This document shows positions 40,401 through 52,831 of a stretch of DNA of 64,000 nucleotides, piece after piece. This stretch comes from Wuchereria bancrofti (taxonomy: Eukaryota; Nematoda; Chromadorea; Rhabditida; Onchocercidae). Where the stretch lies: assembly GCA_005281725.1 (NCBI GenBank), contig SSBO01000012.1, forward strand, positions 8,655,099-8,719,098. Reading direction: 5' to 3'. Position 1 is the stretch's first letter, and each line of letters begins with the position of its first letter. The translations under genes were made by a program, and so were the position numbers. Under the pieces are notes generated by a model. It did no database searches and was not told the origin of the DNA. It worked only from the letters and a program-made list of their open reading frames with translations.

Positions 40401-41295
40401 AAAAAAAAAAACTGCATAACTGAGCTTTTAACAAAAGCACTATTGGATGAATGATGTCAAGAGGTTGAAATACTTTAAGACAATAATTATGCATGCCAAG
40501 TAATGTAGTCGACAACCAATTGAAGAGAACTGAACTATTTTGATCAATTCTTTGTAATGGTTTGAAAAGCATTATAGTCAGACAGTTCCACCAAATGAAG
40601 CGAGAAGTTAAGTATAAGACAAGACCAAACCACCAATGATTTCTCTTGAACTATGGATGATGCATGTGTTCAGTACACATTAACGCTATCAACAAAACAT
40701 TTGTTGGTCTTCGTTATCAACAAAATATTCGTTATTTGGAAGACCTCATGCAGAAAGATAGAGAAAAATGTGACAGAAAAAGAGAGGATTACGAAAAAAA
40801 AAAGGAATATATGTGAAGCATTAGCGACCGTTAAATTTACAACTTGACAGTAACACTCATCAGCAGCAGGATGTTACAGAAATGCTGTATTACCAAAATA
40901 TGTCAAAAACTTCACATTGTTTTCTAATTATTCTGTTGCTGCTTTCCAGTAAACAGTTATTCAAGAAAGCATATATCAAGCAGTTTCCCGACATATCAGA
41001 ATAAAATTGACCACGAAATGCCACCTGTTCCTAGTCATCTTACAATCCGCGCAGATCTTACCTGTACATTTCTCACTGTGAATAATTCTTGTGAGTCATC
41101 CTGTGCATGTTAATCGAATATGCAGTGTAGGATAAATAGAAAAATGAAAACAAAAGTTTTGATGAAAACGACTAGATAAAACAAAGACAAATTCACACTG
41201 TCGATAGGTATTTTCTTGGAATAAATTTAAATAAATGCATGAACCTCAATATAAAACTGTTCAAGCGTTTTAGCAACTTCTTCTGGCAATGTCAT
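37459..41295 (-). CDS. Divergent single-domain hexokinase
   Basis: Hexokinase family (hexose + ATP to hexose 6-phosphate). Eleven minus-strand exons, all in phase: 41295-41245, 40320-40194, 40129-39984, 39842-39627, 39505-39396, 39226-39109, 38914-38841, 38668-38510, 38176-38037, 37839-37703, 37539-37459; 452 residues, the normal size. Family blocks are LPSFVPALPDGNE, LPVGFVFSYPC, TKGFD, the catalytic VMNDTVG, GYGCNSSYLED, TEWEEFG, GKQMIDKLTGALYLGELVRR and the C-terminal DEGSAKGAAIVAAVA. Several usually invariant positions differ: the phosphate-binding DLGGTNFR is DLSGRNLR (40106-40083), the glucose-contact Glu of the YEKM block is Asp (MIDKL), and GVDGTLYKLHPHF reads GVGGALVQFHPTY. The protein is intact, with no stops. 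It may be a paralogue with altered activity or a regulatory role. The ATG follows TTTCAACAG, a possible trans-splice site. Confidence 0.9.
40160..40187. repeat. (TA)n run in a hexokinase intron
   Basis: About 13 TA units inside the short intron between the second and third exons, close to the splice donor. Confidence 0.9.
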
Positions 41296-41943
41296 AACTG
41301 TTGAAAATAGAAAAAATATCTGAAAATAGATAGAAAGGCCATCAGGCGACAATAAATTCGACATTCATATCGCAATAACATAATTCATCTCGCTTGAAAA
41401 CTGAATCCTAATTTACATTTAACGTGATAACATATCTGTAATGTCAAGCTCGGTATCTGAGCTCTTTTAACACAATATGGTCTCTTAACATGGCTTGCAC
41501 TTTACCAAAAATGATACTGGCACTAAGTTTAAAGTCTTAAAATGGACTGCAAATATGTCACAGTTGATAAATTCCGTGGAAAAGACGTACGGTCTCACAC
41601 TTTTGAAGCTTTACAAAGTTTGCTAACATATAAATCTGCAAGTTAATATGATTCAAGAGGAAATGGAATTCAAGAGGAAATGAATAGGAAGTTCGATACC
41701 ATTTGTGCCTTATCTGCTGGAAATCCTGCACCAAAACCCACCTGCTCAACGTGTCCGAACCAATCAGCTAATGTAGAATCGTAAAGAAACAACAACTACG
41801 TAGCATGTTCGGATCACGAAAACATGCAGAGGAAAAGGGCCCTAACGTCCTGCATATATCCATGACGTTTTGTGTCAAGTGGTCCGATTATAATCCTGTC
41901 ATTTCTTCAGTGATTATCTTTTGTGATACAAAACATAAGGGAG

Positions 41944-42437
41944 ATGGTATATAAAAACATAATTGAAGAACTAACATCCAGAGAAATGTGTATCACTAAT
42001 TGTCGAGAATCTACGGTCGAGAGTGGTAAGCCATAATTATTGACCAAATGGTTATGATGTATTCCAAGTCAGAAATGACCAAAGATGCATGGAAGATTCG
42101 AAACGATATAAAGTTAACGGAAACACCCACCAACGCATCTTGTGTTCATTCCGGAATTCAGTATATATCGAAAACTTCTGAGTTATATGCCGAACAAATC
42201 AAGCAACCGGCCAATTTAACGGAAAAAGATGGACACCCTCTCAAGCCGATACAGAACAGTTGTCATAATCTCCCACAAACAAACAACAAGATTCATCGAC
42301 TGGAACAAGCCATTGAAATGATGCCAAAACTTTCAGGAGATTACTTCAAAACCCATTTGAAAGAAAGCAGCGTCTTATATCATCCAAAATCTCTTCAATT
42401 ATCACTGCTATTAATATCCTTGGTTCCGGATATATGA
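41944..42437 (+). CDS. Candidate orphan gene divergent from hexokinase
   Basis: Not recognised. Two exons, 41944-42025 and 42073-42437, joined across a 47-base intron with a good donor GTAAGC and acceptor CAAGTCAG, give 148 residues starting MVYKNIIEELTSREMCITNC. A TTTCTTCAG at 41904-41912, about 31 bases before the ATG, looks like a trans-splice acceptor. The second exon stays open for 120 codons with a less AT-rich codon use than its surroundings, which is unusual by chance here. The product is hydrophilic (many Lys, Glu, Thr, Gln) apart from a leucine-rich end (LQLSLLLISLVPDI). No domain is visible. Its start lies about 650 bases from the hexokinase start on the opposite strand, so the two may share a promoter region. 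Confidence 0.45.
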
Positions 42438-44314
42438 GGAAATGTAACATACCATCATTACCAATGAAAGTTTGTGAGACCATAAAGTCGTTCCTAAATT
42501 AACAGAGAAGAAAGAAAGAAGAATGAAAATATTCTGGTTTTCACTAACATTATAGTTATTTCACAGGAAGAAGAACAGAGCATTTGTTGTATTTGCACTA
42601 TAGGAACGGAACACTGATTATCGGAAGTTAAAAGTAAACAAATTATTAGGGGTGACAGGAAAGTGGAGTCAAAACAAGGGATTAATGATTAATCGGATTA
42701 GTTGCATTATTAGTAAAGGTATACATGTCAAAGATGTGTAATTGGATAAATATGGAAAAATATTAAGGGAAATTCAGGTGGGAGCAAAATGAAAAGTGGA
42801 GTGCGGTGAAGGTTAGAATAATATAAATGTGACAAATTGTTTGCTTACCTCTTATTTACTTTTGGAAATATGCTATTATGAAAACATATAAAGGGATATA
42901 CACTTATGCTATATGGAAAGTAAAATTAAGCGAAACGATTAAGCTAAAAGGACTTATAATGGCATATGCCAAAGGATCATTCTATTGTTCAAAGTGGCAA
43001 AATTGAAAAATAAGAAGAAGGTGAGATTTACTGGATTAAAAAAATAAGTAATATGTATCATCTCATCTTTTGCAAATCATTTTCTCAGCAATAAACCTAT
43101 ATATAGTTTCACATACACATATACCCACACACGCATACACACAAGTATATATAATATAGAGATTGGAAAAGAGTTTTGTCGACGGATCAATCATAAAATG
43201 TACATATAAATGAGTAGATGGATAAGCACAGAATGAAAAGCATAGGATGTTAATTAGTCCAACGTTGATATAAGCGTTGCTTTGAAATGAATGTCATACG
43301 ATTGAAGAGGAAGAGGGGAGAGAGGACATTACGACATGAAATTGCTTCACTGATTCCACCTGCAACAGACACATAACATATATGCTTAGACTTTTATATT
43401 AATTACACATACGTACGCGGTAAACAAGACTGGGAATTATTCATCAGCAAGGTGTTGTTGAATGAATGAAATTTTTAAAGGGACTTTGTTGTATTATCGT
43501 AAAATAATTGTCATTTTAATGGTTAATTAGATTTAATCAAGTTTTATGATACTATTTTTTTTATCAAACTATTTACTATTTTTTATCAAACGAAATGATT
43601 AATAACATCCAATTCGAAAATATATTATTACACAAGCAATTTGATTCACTAAAGCAATCTGATAGGAAGAATATAGCATAAAGCAATCATTTCTCTTCCA
43701 TTTTTTTCTCTTTTTCCTTTCCGATAATCCATTAATTTCCGAAAGAAACTGATCTTTTAGCCAGAAACAACTCACCTCAATGGCCTGCACTTATTCCATT
43801 TCACTGAACGGCCAACATAATCACATAATCATCGATAGTTTCTCAAACTTCGAATCGACGACAATGTGTCATTTCCCTCTTTTCAGTCCCATCATGCTGA
43901 TGCTAAATCACCCTTTTGTATGTTATGCATCAAAGTGATATTTCCTTATTAATTACATTGAGAGAGAAGATGTCACCCTTTCCATTCTTTTTTTTTCTCT
44001 CGCTCGACCTTTTCCAGCTTTTTTTTTGCTGATTGCATCGCTTTCCCCTTACCAATTTTCTATTAGTTCATGCTTTACAAGTGAGATTAATATAATTTAT
44101 TATCGAGGAATATAATTAAAATGAAACAAATCGCTTTGTAACCCATGCATTACCTAACAACAGTATTATCTCTTCTTTATAGCTAGTTGTTAATTCCTCC
44201 TCTGAAACATGCCTTCCATTTTTCCCGAGAGTCATCCAATTCTTTCGATATTACGCTACGGCTCTTTTGATTCCGTTTTCCTTGAGTAATCCACTGGTAT
44301 CTCGGTTGACTACT
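42438..44314. other. Intergenic stretch between the orphan gene and the SLC17 gene
   Basis: AT-rich, with a CA/TA-rich patch near 43110-43160 and T-rich tracts near 43985-44030. No coding segment was supported on either strand. Confidence 0.5.
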
Positions 44315-46660
44315 TCAGTTGGAAACTATTGTAGTTTGTGTATTTAGGCTGTGTGTTGAGGTTTTTGAACTGGGCGCCGACCACCACTGTCGCTCACTGG
44401 ATCCCCAAATTGTAAACACTACTACTGGTAAGGCTGCTACTATGCCGGACACATAAAATACCTGAAATTTGGATTTTTTTTACAAAGTAAACTATGTAAA
44501 AAGGGTAACTTATTAGCAAGAGAGCAGAACATCTACTCTTTCTGAACATGAAGTATTCATTGTAATGCCACTCCTACTACACTACCATTTATATAGTCAA
44601 ATTCTAGTGTCTAACTTCAAAAACACTGCTTATTATAGTCAATTCAAAACATACCTTAGCCCACTCATCCGCTGTACCATGCTGTACAATATGCTTCGTG
44701 AGAAGTTTGTTACCGATGCCGAACCATGCAACAAAAAAAAAAGAAATACCTGTGATGATACCTGAATATGGTGGCGCAAGTTGCACCAAAGCCGTTTGTA
44801 CGCCCGGAGTATGTAAACCTAAAACAACATTATTATCATAATAAACTGTCAGCTAATCTCGAACGAACACCACATCAAACAGTCTATATGCATCCTTCAC
44901 GAAAAAAAAAAAAACAGATGTTAGATTCTATACAACTTTTCCGTAAAAAAACCGATTTGAAAATTTACGATTTATAAGCGGGAAATTTGCTAATATGATA
45001 TCATTTAACATGAAAAATAAGTTGACTAGCAGAAACAAACAAATTACTAAGAATGATTAAAAATCAGTCACTTGTTCAATTAGTCATACTTCGTTTAGCT
45101 AGAAGAGGGATGACTCATTGCAGTTAACTAGTTTGAGAATATGTGATATTTTAGCTCTTTGGAAATTTGAAATGAAATGATTTCATTTGAAAATAAATTG
45201 TTTGTACGTAGCAACTCAGATCTGTATGAATGTTTCTAAATTAGACTGAACATTAAAATACTTTACAATCCTTTTAAAGAAAAATCATGCGTGTAATATT
45301 TTGACACTATATCTTAGATTAGCAATCAGAAGTGCATTCTAATCAAGATCTTACTGGTGATTTCTCTACCATATCTCAGAGAGAGAGGCAGAGAGAGAGA
45401 TAGAGAAAATTCATTCAAAACATGTGAAACTTGAAGTTAGAAATAGACTTTAGACTAAATTATAAAGATGTAAAGCGGTAAAATTAAATACAAACCAGCA
45501 AAAAGCATCCCGCAACATAAAGGAATTGTTGCAAAAGAAGATCGTTCTCGGTCAAATTGTGGCACCGTAATGATACACAGTGACAGTCCTGCTGATGCAA
45601 TACCGTTGAATATCTGTAAACGTTTATTTTCTTTGTGCAGTATTGTTTATTGATCTTGATATCTTGATGTAATAACTAAATTTTCTTTTGTTTTTTTTTT
45701 TTCCAAACAATAACTCGATATTAGCAGGATGGGACAGGAAAAAATTATGGGAAAGCTTTGGAAGAAGAAATATTTCAGGTTCGTGTTCATTCCAAAACAA
45801 TTCAAAATATTTCGGTATGGCCATATTTCCACTTGATTCCTAAGCTAATTGGTTATTTCAATCGTTTCTGAAGAAAAGCAGTAAATAGCAGAGTTACACT
45901 TCATTTTTCACTATTTTTCGTGTTTATAATTCCACAAAAAGTACCTTACAAATAGTAGTTTTAGTCCAGCTAGTGTGTTTTATGAGCCAAGTTGAAAAGC
46001 TAGAAGAAAAAGCTTTGCTCATAAATAAGCAGACTATTGGAAATGCTGAAGCAATTCCATTCTTGGCAGGTGAAAAGTGCAACACGTCACGCATATAATT
46101 AGGCAAGAATTGCAGCATGATAACAAGTGGATATTCATGGCATACAAGTGCAAAGATTCCTGCCCATAATGCCGATGATCGAACAATTGCAGACCACGGT
46201 GTGTGACGTGGAGCGGTGCGTTTACCGATTGATTCGCATGATATCCTAAAATTTATTCAAAATCAAAAATATCCAAGAAATTGAGATTCCATTAAATAGT
46301 TATCTTTTCATTTGCTTTTTCTGCTCTGCAAAACATGATTTGATCATTTATCATTTAAATGGGAACAGTTAGTGATTTGAGTTCATTTCAAAACATGGTG
46401 GACAGATTGTAAAAGCTTCAATCAAGATCAAAAATTGTTGCATTGTATTTGTTAATGAAAACTAGATGATTTGAAACATCAATAGTTTGATTAGTAAGGT
46501 GAAATATCGATAATTATGATGACTAAGATCTCAATGATCCAATTTAGGCTGTGGAAAAAGGTCAAAGAAACAGAAAACCAGGCCTCCTGTGTGTGTGTGT
46601 GTGTGTCTGTGTGTGTGTGTGTGTGTGTCTGTGTGTGTGTGTGTGTCTGTGTGTGTGTGT

Positions 46661-46701
<41 letters not shown>

Positions 46702-49700
46702 GAATAATTCAAGGCCATAAAAGAAAACCTGCTTTCGATAAATATCTGCTCCTGATGTGATATGCAGTACTGCTTGGAAGGTTTGTCAGCTCCCATCGGA
46801 ATCCAGAATAACGCAACTAATATAGAAATCAGTCCACTAAGATAGAATATAGCAGGCCAACCATTCATGATATCTTTACGTGTACACAAGTAACCAGCTG
46901 TTGGAAGAATAAATAATGTACCTAAAAATGAAGTTATCTTGTACAGCCTATTTATTTTCAGATAGCTGAAAGTTATTTTTTATGAACTGTGTAAAATTTA
47001 TTCCTGAAAAGGTATTTCTATACTAGAAAGAAACAATTGCATTAAATAACTATTAACGGAATGTTTCCCTAAACCATCCCCTTCTATTATTTCCGCCCAT
47101 TTCATCTGAGTTTAATTTTATTCAAGTCTGTTTAAGCCCGTTGGTTATTGCAAAATAATTCTCCATAACTAATCTCGAAAGTAATCCAGAAATCAAATTT
47201 ATTGAGTATTATCATCACGAATGTCAAATACAAGCAATATGAAGCATTCGTGTTATAATTATGTAAATCACTCATATACGTATAATGTCAGTATAACGTA
47301 AGTTACTTTGCAAATAGCATATACGCTTAAGTTTTATACCAATTTGTCGGCCACTTGTAACGATACCCAATGCGGCTGCTCGTTCACTTTGTGGGAACCA
47401 TCGTGTTATCAAAGAACTGGTAGCAGGTGTGAGGCATGCGTCCGCTGCCCCAATTGCTAGTCTTGCACCAACTGCATACCACACACTTTCATGTGCCATC
47501 ACTGGCAGAACTGCGTTAGCAATCGCACACAGTAATAAACTACCACCGATCATCCATTTACCGTTTATCCGATCGGCCCACAGTCCTGTTATCACCATCA
47601 AAAGTGAACCGACATTTTGCGCTGCTAATATTATTCCTTCCTAAATTTTAAAATATTTTAGAATTTAAATTTTCTTTTTGCTGCATGAACATAAAAAAGG
47701 CAGGAAAAGTTATGTGTGCAATTGAATAGGATTAATAATGGCATAATTTCGCCTTTCGGAGCTTTAATTTGGTTTGAGATGATATCATTCAATAAGTTCA
47801 TGGTAAGAGTGGGTTGAAATGAGTTACCATTACCTACCTGCTCACTTCGCCATTGCAGATCACCTTTATAACCATTTATGGTACAGGATGTCATGCAAAT
47901 CAATGCTACAGCCATATTTGATGTACTCACTGAAAGTGCAATGAAACAACAGCATAAAAGAGCAGCAACCAATAGCCTGAAATTGGATCTGCAATAATCT
48001 ATTTCAGGAAGAAGTAATCCTTGAAAAGATAGCACACAGTCCTTTTTTTACAGAACGCTTGGAAAAGGTACAAATTTCGACTTTTTTTAAGTACTCAAAA
48101 TCTTAAATTATATATATATATATATACATGTAAATATTCTCTTTGAATTTTCAAAATGTAAATCGTTTCATAATCTGCACAATTGTTCTCTCATGCCTTC
48201 CTTTTGTTATAAATTTGTCTCTCTTGTCGCATAACGATAAATGATATGAGTTATATTTCTGGCTAGTGTTACTGAACCAAATTAAATATTATCCTGTCTA
48301 ACTTGTCCGTACTTACCACTTTTTCGATATTATTTTAACGAAATTAAGGTTAAATAATGCTGCTATATGAAATGAGGAATGCGGTCCCGAGATATTTCTT
48401 TACGTTTATTAAAGAAGGCATTTTTAAGGCTATAGTGAAATTTAGAAACAATAATATATTATGCTTGAAACAATTTATGATAAGTGATAGATTTTCCTTC
48501 ATCCTTTAATTCTTTTAACTATCTCACAGAAAGTTATATTACATTCATTGTTTTCAAAAATTTTTACAAATTTCTCATTTTTATTCTGAAACTGTCTTAT
48601 GCATCCAATATTTAGATTAATTATCTTACACATGATTGATATAATATCAATGATTCTAAGCATTGAAGGACAAGAATAATGGTAATGTGAAACAGGTTTT
48701 CTAAATTAAAATATTTTTCAAGAAAGGAAAGAGCAATGCATTGTAATGAAAGTTTGTTTCTTCTTGTTTTCTCCTTCATGAACTATGAATGTAAAGGTTT
48801 CAATCAATCATAGACCAGTTATTTTTCTTCAGTTATTTTATTCCCATAAATAAAACTTAAAAACACGGTAAAATATTCCGAGCAATGAAGAACTAGATAT
48901 TGAACGTAGTTGTAAGGTCATATGATATTAAAAGATGAACAAATGAATTATACTGGATGAGAAGCGAAAGTGAAGTTAAAAAGACGTGGGATACGTTGTA
49001 ATTACTGTCTCATCAAATTGAGGTATTATACTATTTAAAATTTATTCATAAGATCTCTCTTCGATTGTTATTCAGTATCATTTTGAAATAAATGTTTACG
49101 TGTAAGCCAACTTCCAAATATAGTACTTTTTATTGCTTTCACATATCACAGTAAAATTCAACCATTTGACATGTAATGTCATTTACTGAAGTTAAAGAAG
49201 TTGATCCAAGGGAGTTTATGTCAGCGGACAAGAGAAAAAAGATAATAGATGGAAGTTTACGGGGTTAAACTTAAACTGATAAATTAATAAAGAAATTAAA
49301 TAAAAATTAAAAAAAATTTGATTATTCCGCCGCAAAACGCTTCACGCTCTCATTTCCGGTTTTTTGAGATATAAATAAGAAATGCGTATAAAAAAGGCAT
49401 ACCTAATGGACGGGAAAAGCACGAAAGGCCGGGAAGCATTAATTTCGTCACAATCGACAAGACTTTCGCAGATATATCGTGAGGAATCCAAACTACTAAT
49501 TTCAAATACGGGACTGTGCCATGGATGGTAATCAACGGAACAGTTTTTCCTTAATTTTGATATTGACAATGGATCTTGCACGGGTTTGAAATCTGATTTA
49601 ACGATGCTGTGCCTCAATTTCATTAAATCTGACTTGCTTAATGAATATGCACAGTGCTTAGATGCATTTAACTTGGCACCCTCCAATAACTTCTTGGATG

Positions 49701-50043
49701 TCGTAACAAAATCCGGTTTCGGTACTACATTGGGTAGGGGACAAGTGTTATCCAGCTTCAGTGACATACCCTCAAATACTGCGGAAAGCACCATTGTTGC
49801 GCATTTTTCAGCAGCATCACTGAAAATGATCACTTTTTCGTTGTGATCCAGGGAGAACAAGATGGAATCAGCAGTAGTAGTAGTAGTAGAAGTTGAAGTT
49901 GTATTATTTAAGTCAATACTTGCGGAAGATACGTGTCTAGCACCGTCAATATTAACAGTAAAGATCTCTAGCTTTCTCGATGATTCTGTTCTATCACCGC
50001 CACTCCTATAGCCAGTATTTATGCCCTTTGCAGAGGACAACAT
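44315..50043 (-). CDS. SLC17-family (anion/phosphate) MFS transporter with long N-terminal extension
   Basis: Major facilitator of the SLC17 type (organic anion, sialate or glutamate transporters). Minus-strand exons: 50043-49403, 47988-47838, 47640-47340, 46921-46729, 46245-45945, 45613-45496, 44818-44655 and 44461-44315; all phases agree, 671 residues. The MFS core shows [14 protein letters not shown] (loop 2-3 motif), [60 protein letters not shown] and [13 protein letters not shown], each matching SLC17 members in order. The first exon is odd: it adds about 213 hydrophilic residues before the first membrane segment, with a Ser/Thr run and no known domain, where family members usually have a short cytoplasmic tail. 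The first in-frame ATG after a stop is at 50043. The exon joins the core in phase, but it could be a separate gene. The substrate cannot be inferred. Confidence 0.88.
46589..46699. repeat. (GT)n with interspersed CT units, intronic
   Basis: About 110 bases of GT repeats broken at intervals by TCTG, within the intron between transporter exons 4 and 5. It generates spurious Cys/Val and His/Thr frames. Confidence 0.95.
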
Positions 50044-51325
50044 AATAGTCAATTGTGATCTGAATACATTGTATAGTCGCAAATCGACAGCTCGTGCCTT
50101 TCGTTACTAATTGTTTCGTTCCGGATGCTTGTGACGGCCTCTTCCTGGCAATGGACAAATACAATACAGACAAAACGTATGTCTATGTGTATGTGTGTGT
50201 TCATATGTATGTCTATTTGTATGTATGTCTGTGTACGTGCATATACGTACGTATGTGTGTGTATGGGTGTGCGTATGTGTGTCTGTTTGCGTGTGTACGT
50301 ATGTATTTTCGTTACAACGAGAGCGCCTGAATAACTGTGCTCTATCCAATTCCAACTTGTGATTTTTCAGTTTCCGGAAACTCATGGCTAGTAGTTGTTC
50401 CTATCCAGTTTAAATAAGTTACTCGTATGATTAACTTATAGCGTCGACATATAAGGCTCTTTCATTTTTCCTTTTTTTTGTCCTTAATTGTATCGTCTTT
50501 TATTAGAAATAAAAAAAGCGCACATGTGACATTTCGATCGAAATACATATATTTATATACCCTGATATATTCCAATAAATTTACCCTAGAGATTGTGTTA
50601 GGCTTATGTGCAATGTAACTATTATCAAATGACTGATCATTCCTGATAATCTTGATATGATCATGACGAAATTTTAAACTGGAAGGCTATTGATATTGTT
50701 GTTTATTAAACAGTTGTGAATAATGCAGAATGCTGGTGGAAGAACTGAAAGAAGGCAAAGGAATGGAATCGTCTTTCGGTTTGCTGATTATGGCTTTCTC
50801 CGGAAGTTTATCTAGAAAAGAAAAAAGTGATTGCATGATGGGCTGATACCGGTTCTTATGACTGATTACGAAAATGACAATTAAGATAACTGCATTTTAA
50901 TGAAACCACTGACTATTTCAACATATACTATTAATTCAAGCTTTATATTATAACTAACATCATAAGGTACACTGATCAGTGTTCAATGAATTAATAGATA
51001 AATTTCCTACTAATGAAAATCTATCTTGTTCTTTAACCTTTGGCATTTCTGGTTTTTTAAAAGAAAGAGAAAGAAAGAAAGAGAAAGGGGTGACAGGAAT
51101 TGAAGGATGGCAAAATTAATTAAGAATAGAAGGGTTCAATTTTTTTTTTTTCATCAAAGTATGCTAATTTTATGACAGAAAAGGTATCATCATTTCTGGA
51201 GAAAAACAAATTTCTTTGCATATATCTGATCATTTTTAAATATTCAAATGACATTGCGCGTCCTATTACGAATGTATAAAAGGTGATGAAAATTCTCAGT
51301 TAACCATTTCGTCGGAATTGCTGTG
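50044..51325. other. Region between the transporter start and the inverted-repeat gene
   Basis: Contains the presumed transporter promoter (minus strand), an interrupted TG/TATG microsatellite at about 50178-50312 and, from 50957 on, the left inverted-repeat arm. No other gene was supported. Confidence 0.5.
50178..50312. repeat. Degenerate (TATG/TGTG)n repeat
   Basis: Mixed TATG, TGTG and ACGT-containing units, giving repetitive Cys/Val/Tyr and His/Thr frames that are not genes. Confidence 0.8.
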
Positions 51326-51821
51326 ATGAACGGTAATGATGACGGTTCTCTACTGGGGAAACAAGTGAGATTGGAGCAATCAATTTGGGTTGTAATTGAA
51401 ATAGCACATCGGTTGTTTGTTCATCGAAACATCGCATCTTGCTTGCTTGAATTATTCACTGAGAACATTTAAAAAAGTTTATTAATAACAATGAACGGAT
51501 TAAAAATTGTCTCCATTTAAATAGTAACTTGAAAATTAGGACGAATTTCTGTATCAGAAGAGAAATCCACCTGAACCGAATAATATTCCTTGATATTTAA
51601 GATCAGAAGCTTAAAAGAAGCGTTTGCCCATATTGTCGGGGAACTGGCATTAAATTGGAGGTAAGGATTTTATTAGAAAATCACATTTAGTAAGAAATTT
51701 GGTAAAAATTTGTTTTTATTTTTCTACAGATAAAATTTGCATCCCGAAAAAAAGTTATCAATTCAATACAAAATAATTTCCGTTTAAATAATACTCGGAA
51801 ATGAAAACAAATTTCTTAGGT
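50957..51821 (+). repeat. Left arm of a large inverted duplication
   Basis: Reverse-complementary to 55515-56333. The segment 51214-51601 reads as identical over 388 bases to the reverse complement of 55728-56115. Sequence on both sides of that core is still alignable but clearly diverged, with indels and substitutions. The arm contains the first exon and second exon of the small CxxC protein gene. Confidence 0.9.
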
Positions 51822-52085
51822 TGTGCCGGTTGAACAACCTCCTGAGGTTATACCGGCCAAAAAAGCTCCTAAGGTTGCATCGGTTTTGCTGCTCAACCTG
51901 ATAACCAATCAGGAGCTACACCTGAGGAACCGACACCAGCCGCAGCCGAAAGCTCCTACGATCGCTACAAGCACTTACCATTGTGCAATCGTACTTTTAA
52001 ATTGCGAATGCAATTCCTGGATAACGAGCGTCGAAAAGAGCGAGAGAAGGAGGAGAAGGAAAAAGCTGCGAACGCGAAAAAGTAA
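51326..52085 (+). CDS. Small unrecognised protein with a CxxCxGxG zinc-knuckle-like motif
   Basis: Not recognised. Proposed exons: 51326-51364 (MNGNDDGSLLGKQ, donor GTGAGA), 51607-51660 (KLKRSVCPYCRGTGIKLE, donor GTAAGG) and 51820-52085, the last needing either a 53-base intron (51874-51926) or a one-base frameshift. Before that break the protein reads VVPVEQPPEVIPAKKAPK; after it, EPTPAAAESSYDRYKHLPLC then a basic, highly charged helix (FLDNERRKEREKEEKEKA) ending NAKK and stop at 52085. About 101 residues in the spliced form. CPYCRGTG resembles one half of a DnaJ-type zinc motif, but only one copy is present. The first exon lies in the identical core of the inverted duplication. A decayed copy of the second exon sits in the right arm. 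Confidence 0.5.
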
Positions 52086-52831
52086 TTTAAGAAGAGGAGT
52101 GGGCAGAAGCAGATTGTCCGACCACCGACAAATCATTTTGAATTGTATTTGTAATTTATTTATAATTCGATGGATGGGCTAATTCATTTAACAAATAAAG
52201 AATTTAACCATGTAGCAAGTGCTGAATAAAATATTGACTTGGAACAGTTTCATAAATTTTGAAAGTCTGATACAATTAGTAATAAATGCTGAAATGTGGA
52301 AGTGTCACACAAAAAGAAAAGAGGAATACTGTACATTGTCTTTGCTCTTTCTCTCATCTTTGAAGTTCTTACGACTCGGTAAAATGATGGGTGTGGAGCG
52401 GGCGAAAATGATAACGAAACTGCAGCATGTATGTACCCACCCCAGTGATAACATTTGCAACCCGTGCGGTCAATTGTATCATTCCCCCTACTTTGTTTTC
52501 TTGCCATTCTCTCATCTTTCGTAACTCGGTGGAGTAATATCTGTTTATTTGTTTATGTATACATGTTCATCTAAGGCCTAATCCGGCGTTTTCATTGGGA
52601 CCCTTTCAGAGTCACATTCAGATACTCATACGATCCGCTTGTAAAATTGAGTTCTTAGGGGATGGGTAGTTCGTTCGTTGAGTGGTTTGTTTGGAGTTAG
52701 TCAGAAATTTAAATTATGCGTAGAGGGAAGTATTTTGGAACATATATGTTGTCTAAATAGGTGTAAAGTATGTCCAAGTGAAGACAGTTTATTGACGTTA
52801 CGTTTGTATGAAGTGATGAGAAGCCGTTATT

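Noticed and set aside
46491..46889. Long His/Thr and Cys/Val frames
   Set aside because: Produced by the GT/CA microsatellite running into a real transporter exon; only the exon part is coding.
49586..49846. 86-codon plus-strand open frame
   Set aside because: Shadow of the first transporter exon on the other strand.
50094..50385. Repetitive Cys/Val/Tyr and His/Thr open frames
   Set aside because: Generated by the degenerate TG repeat; no splice or start support.
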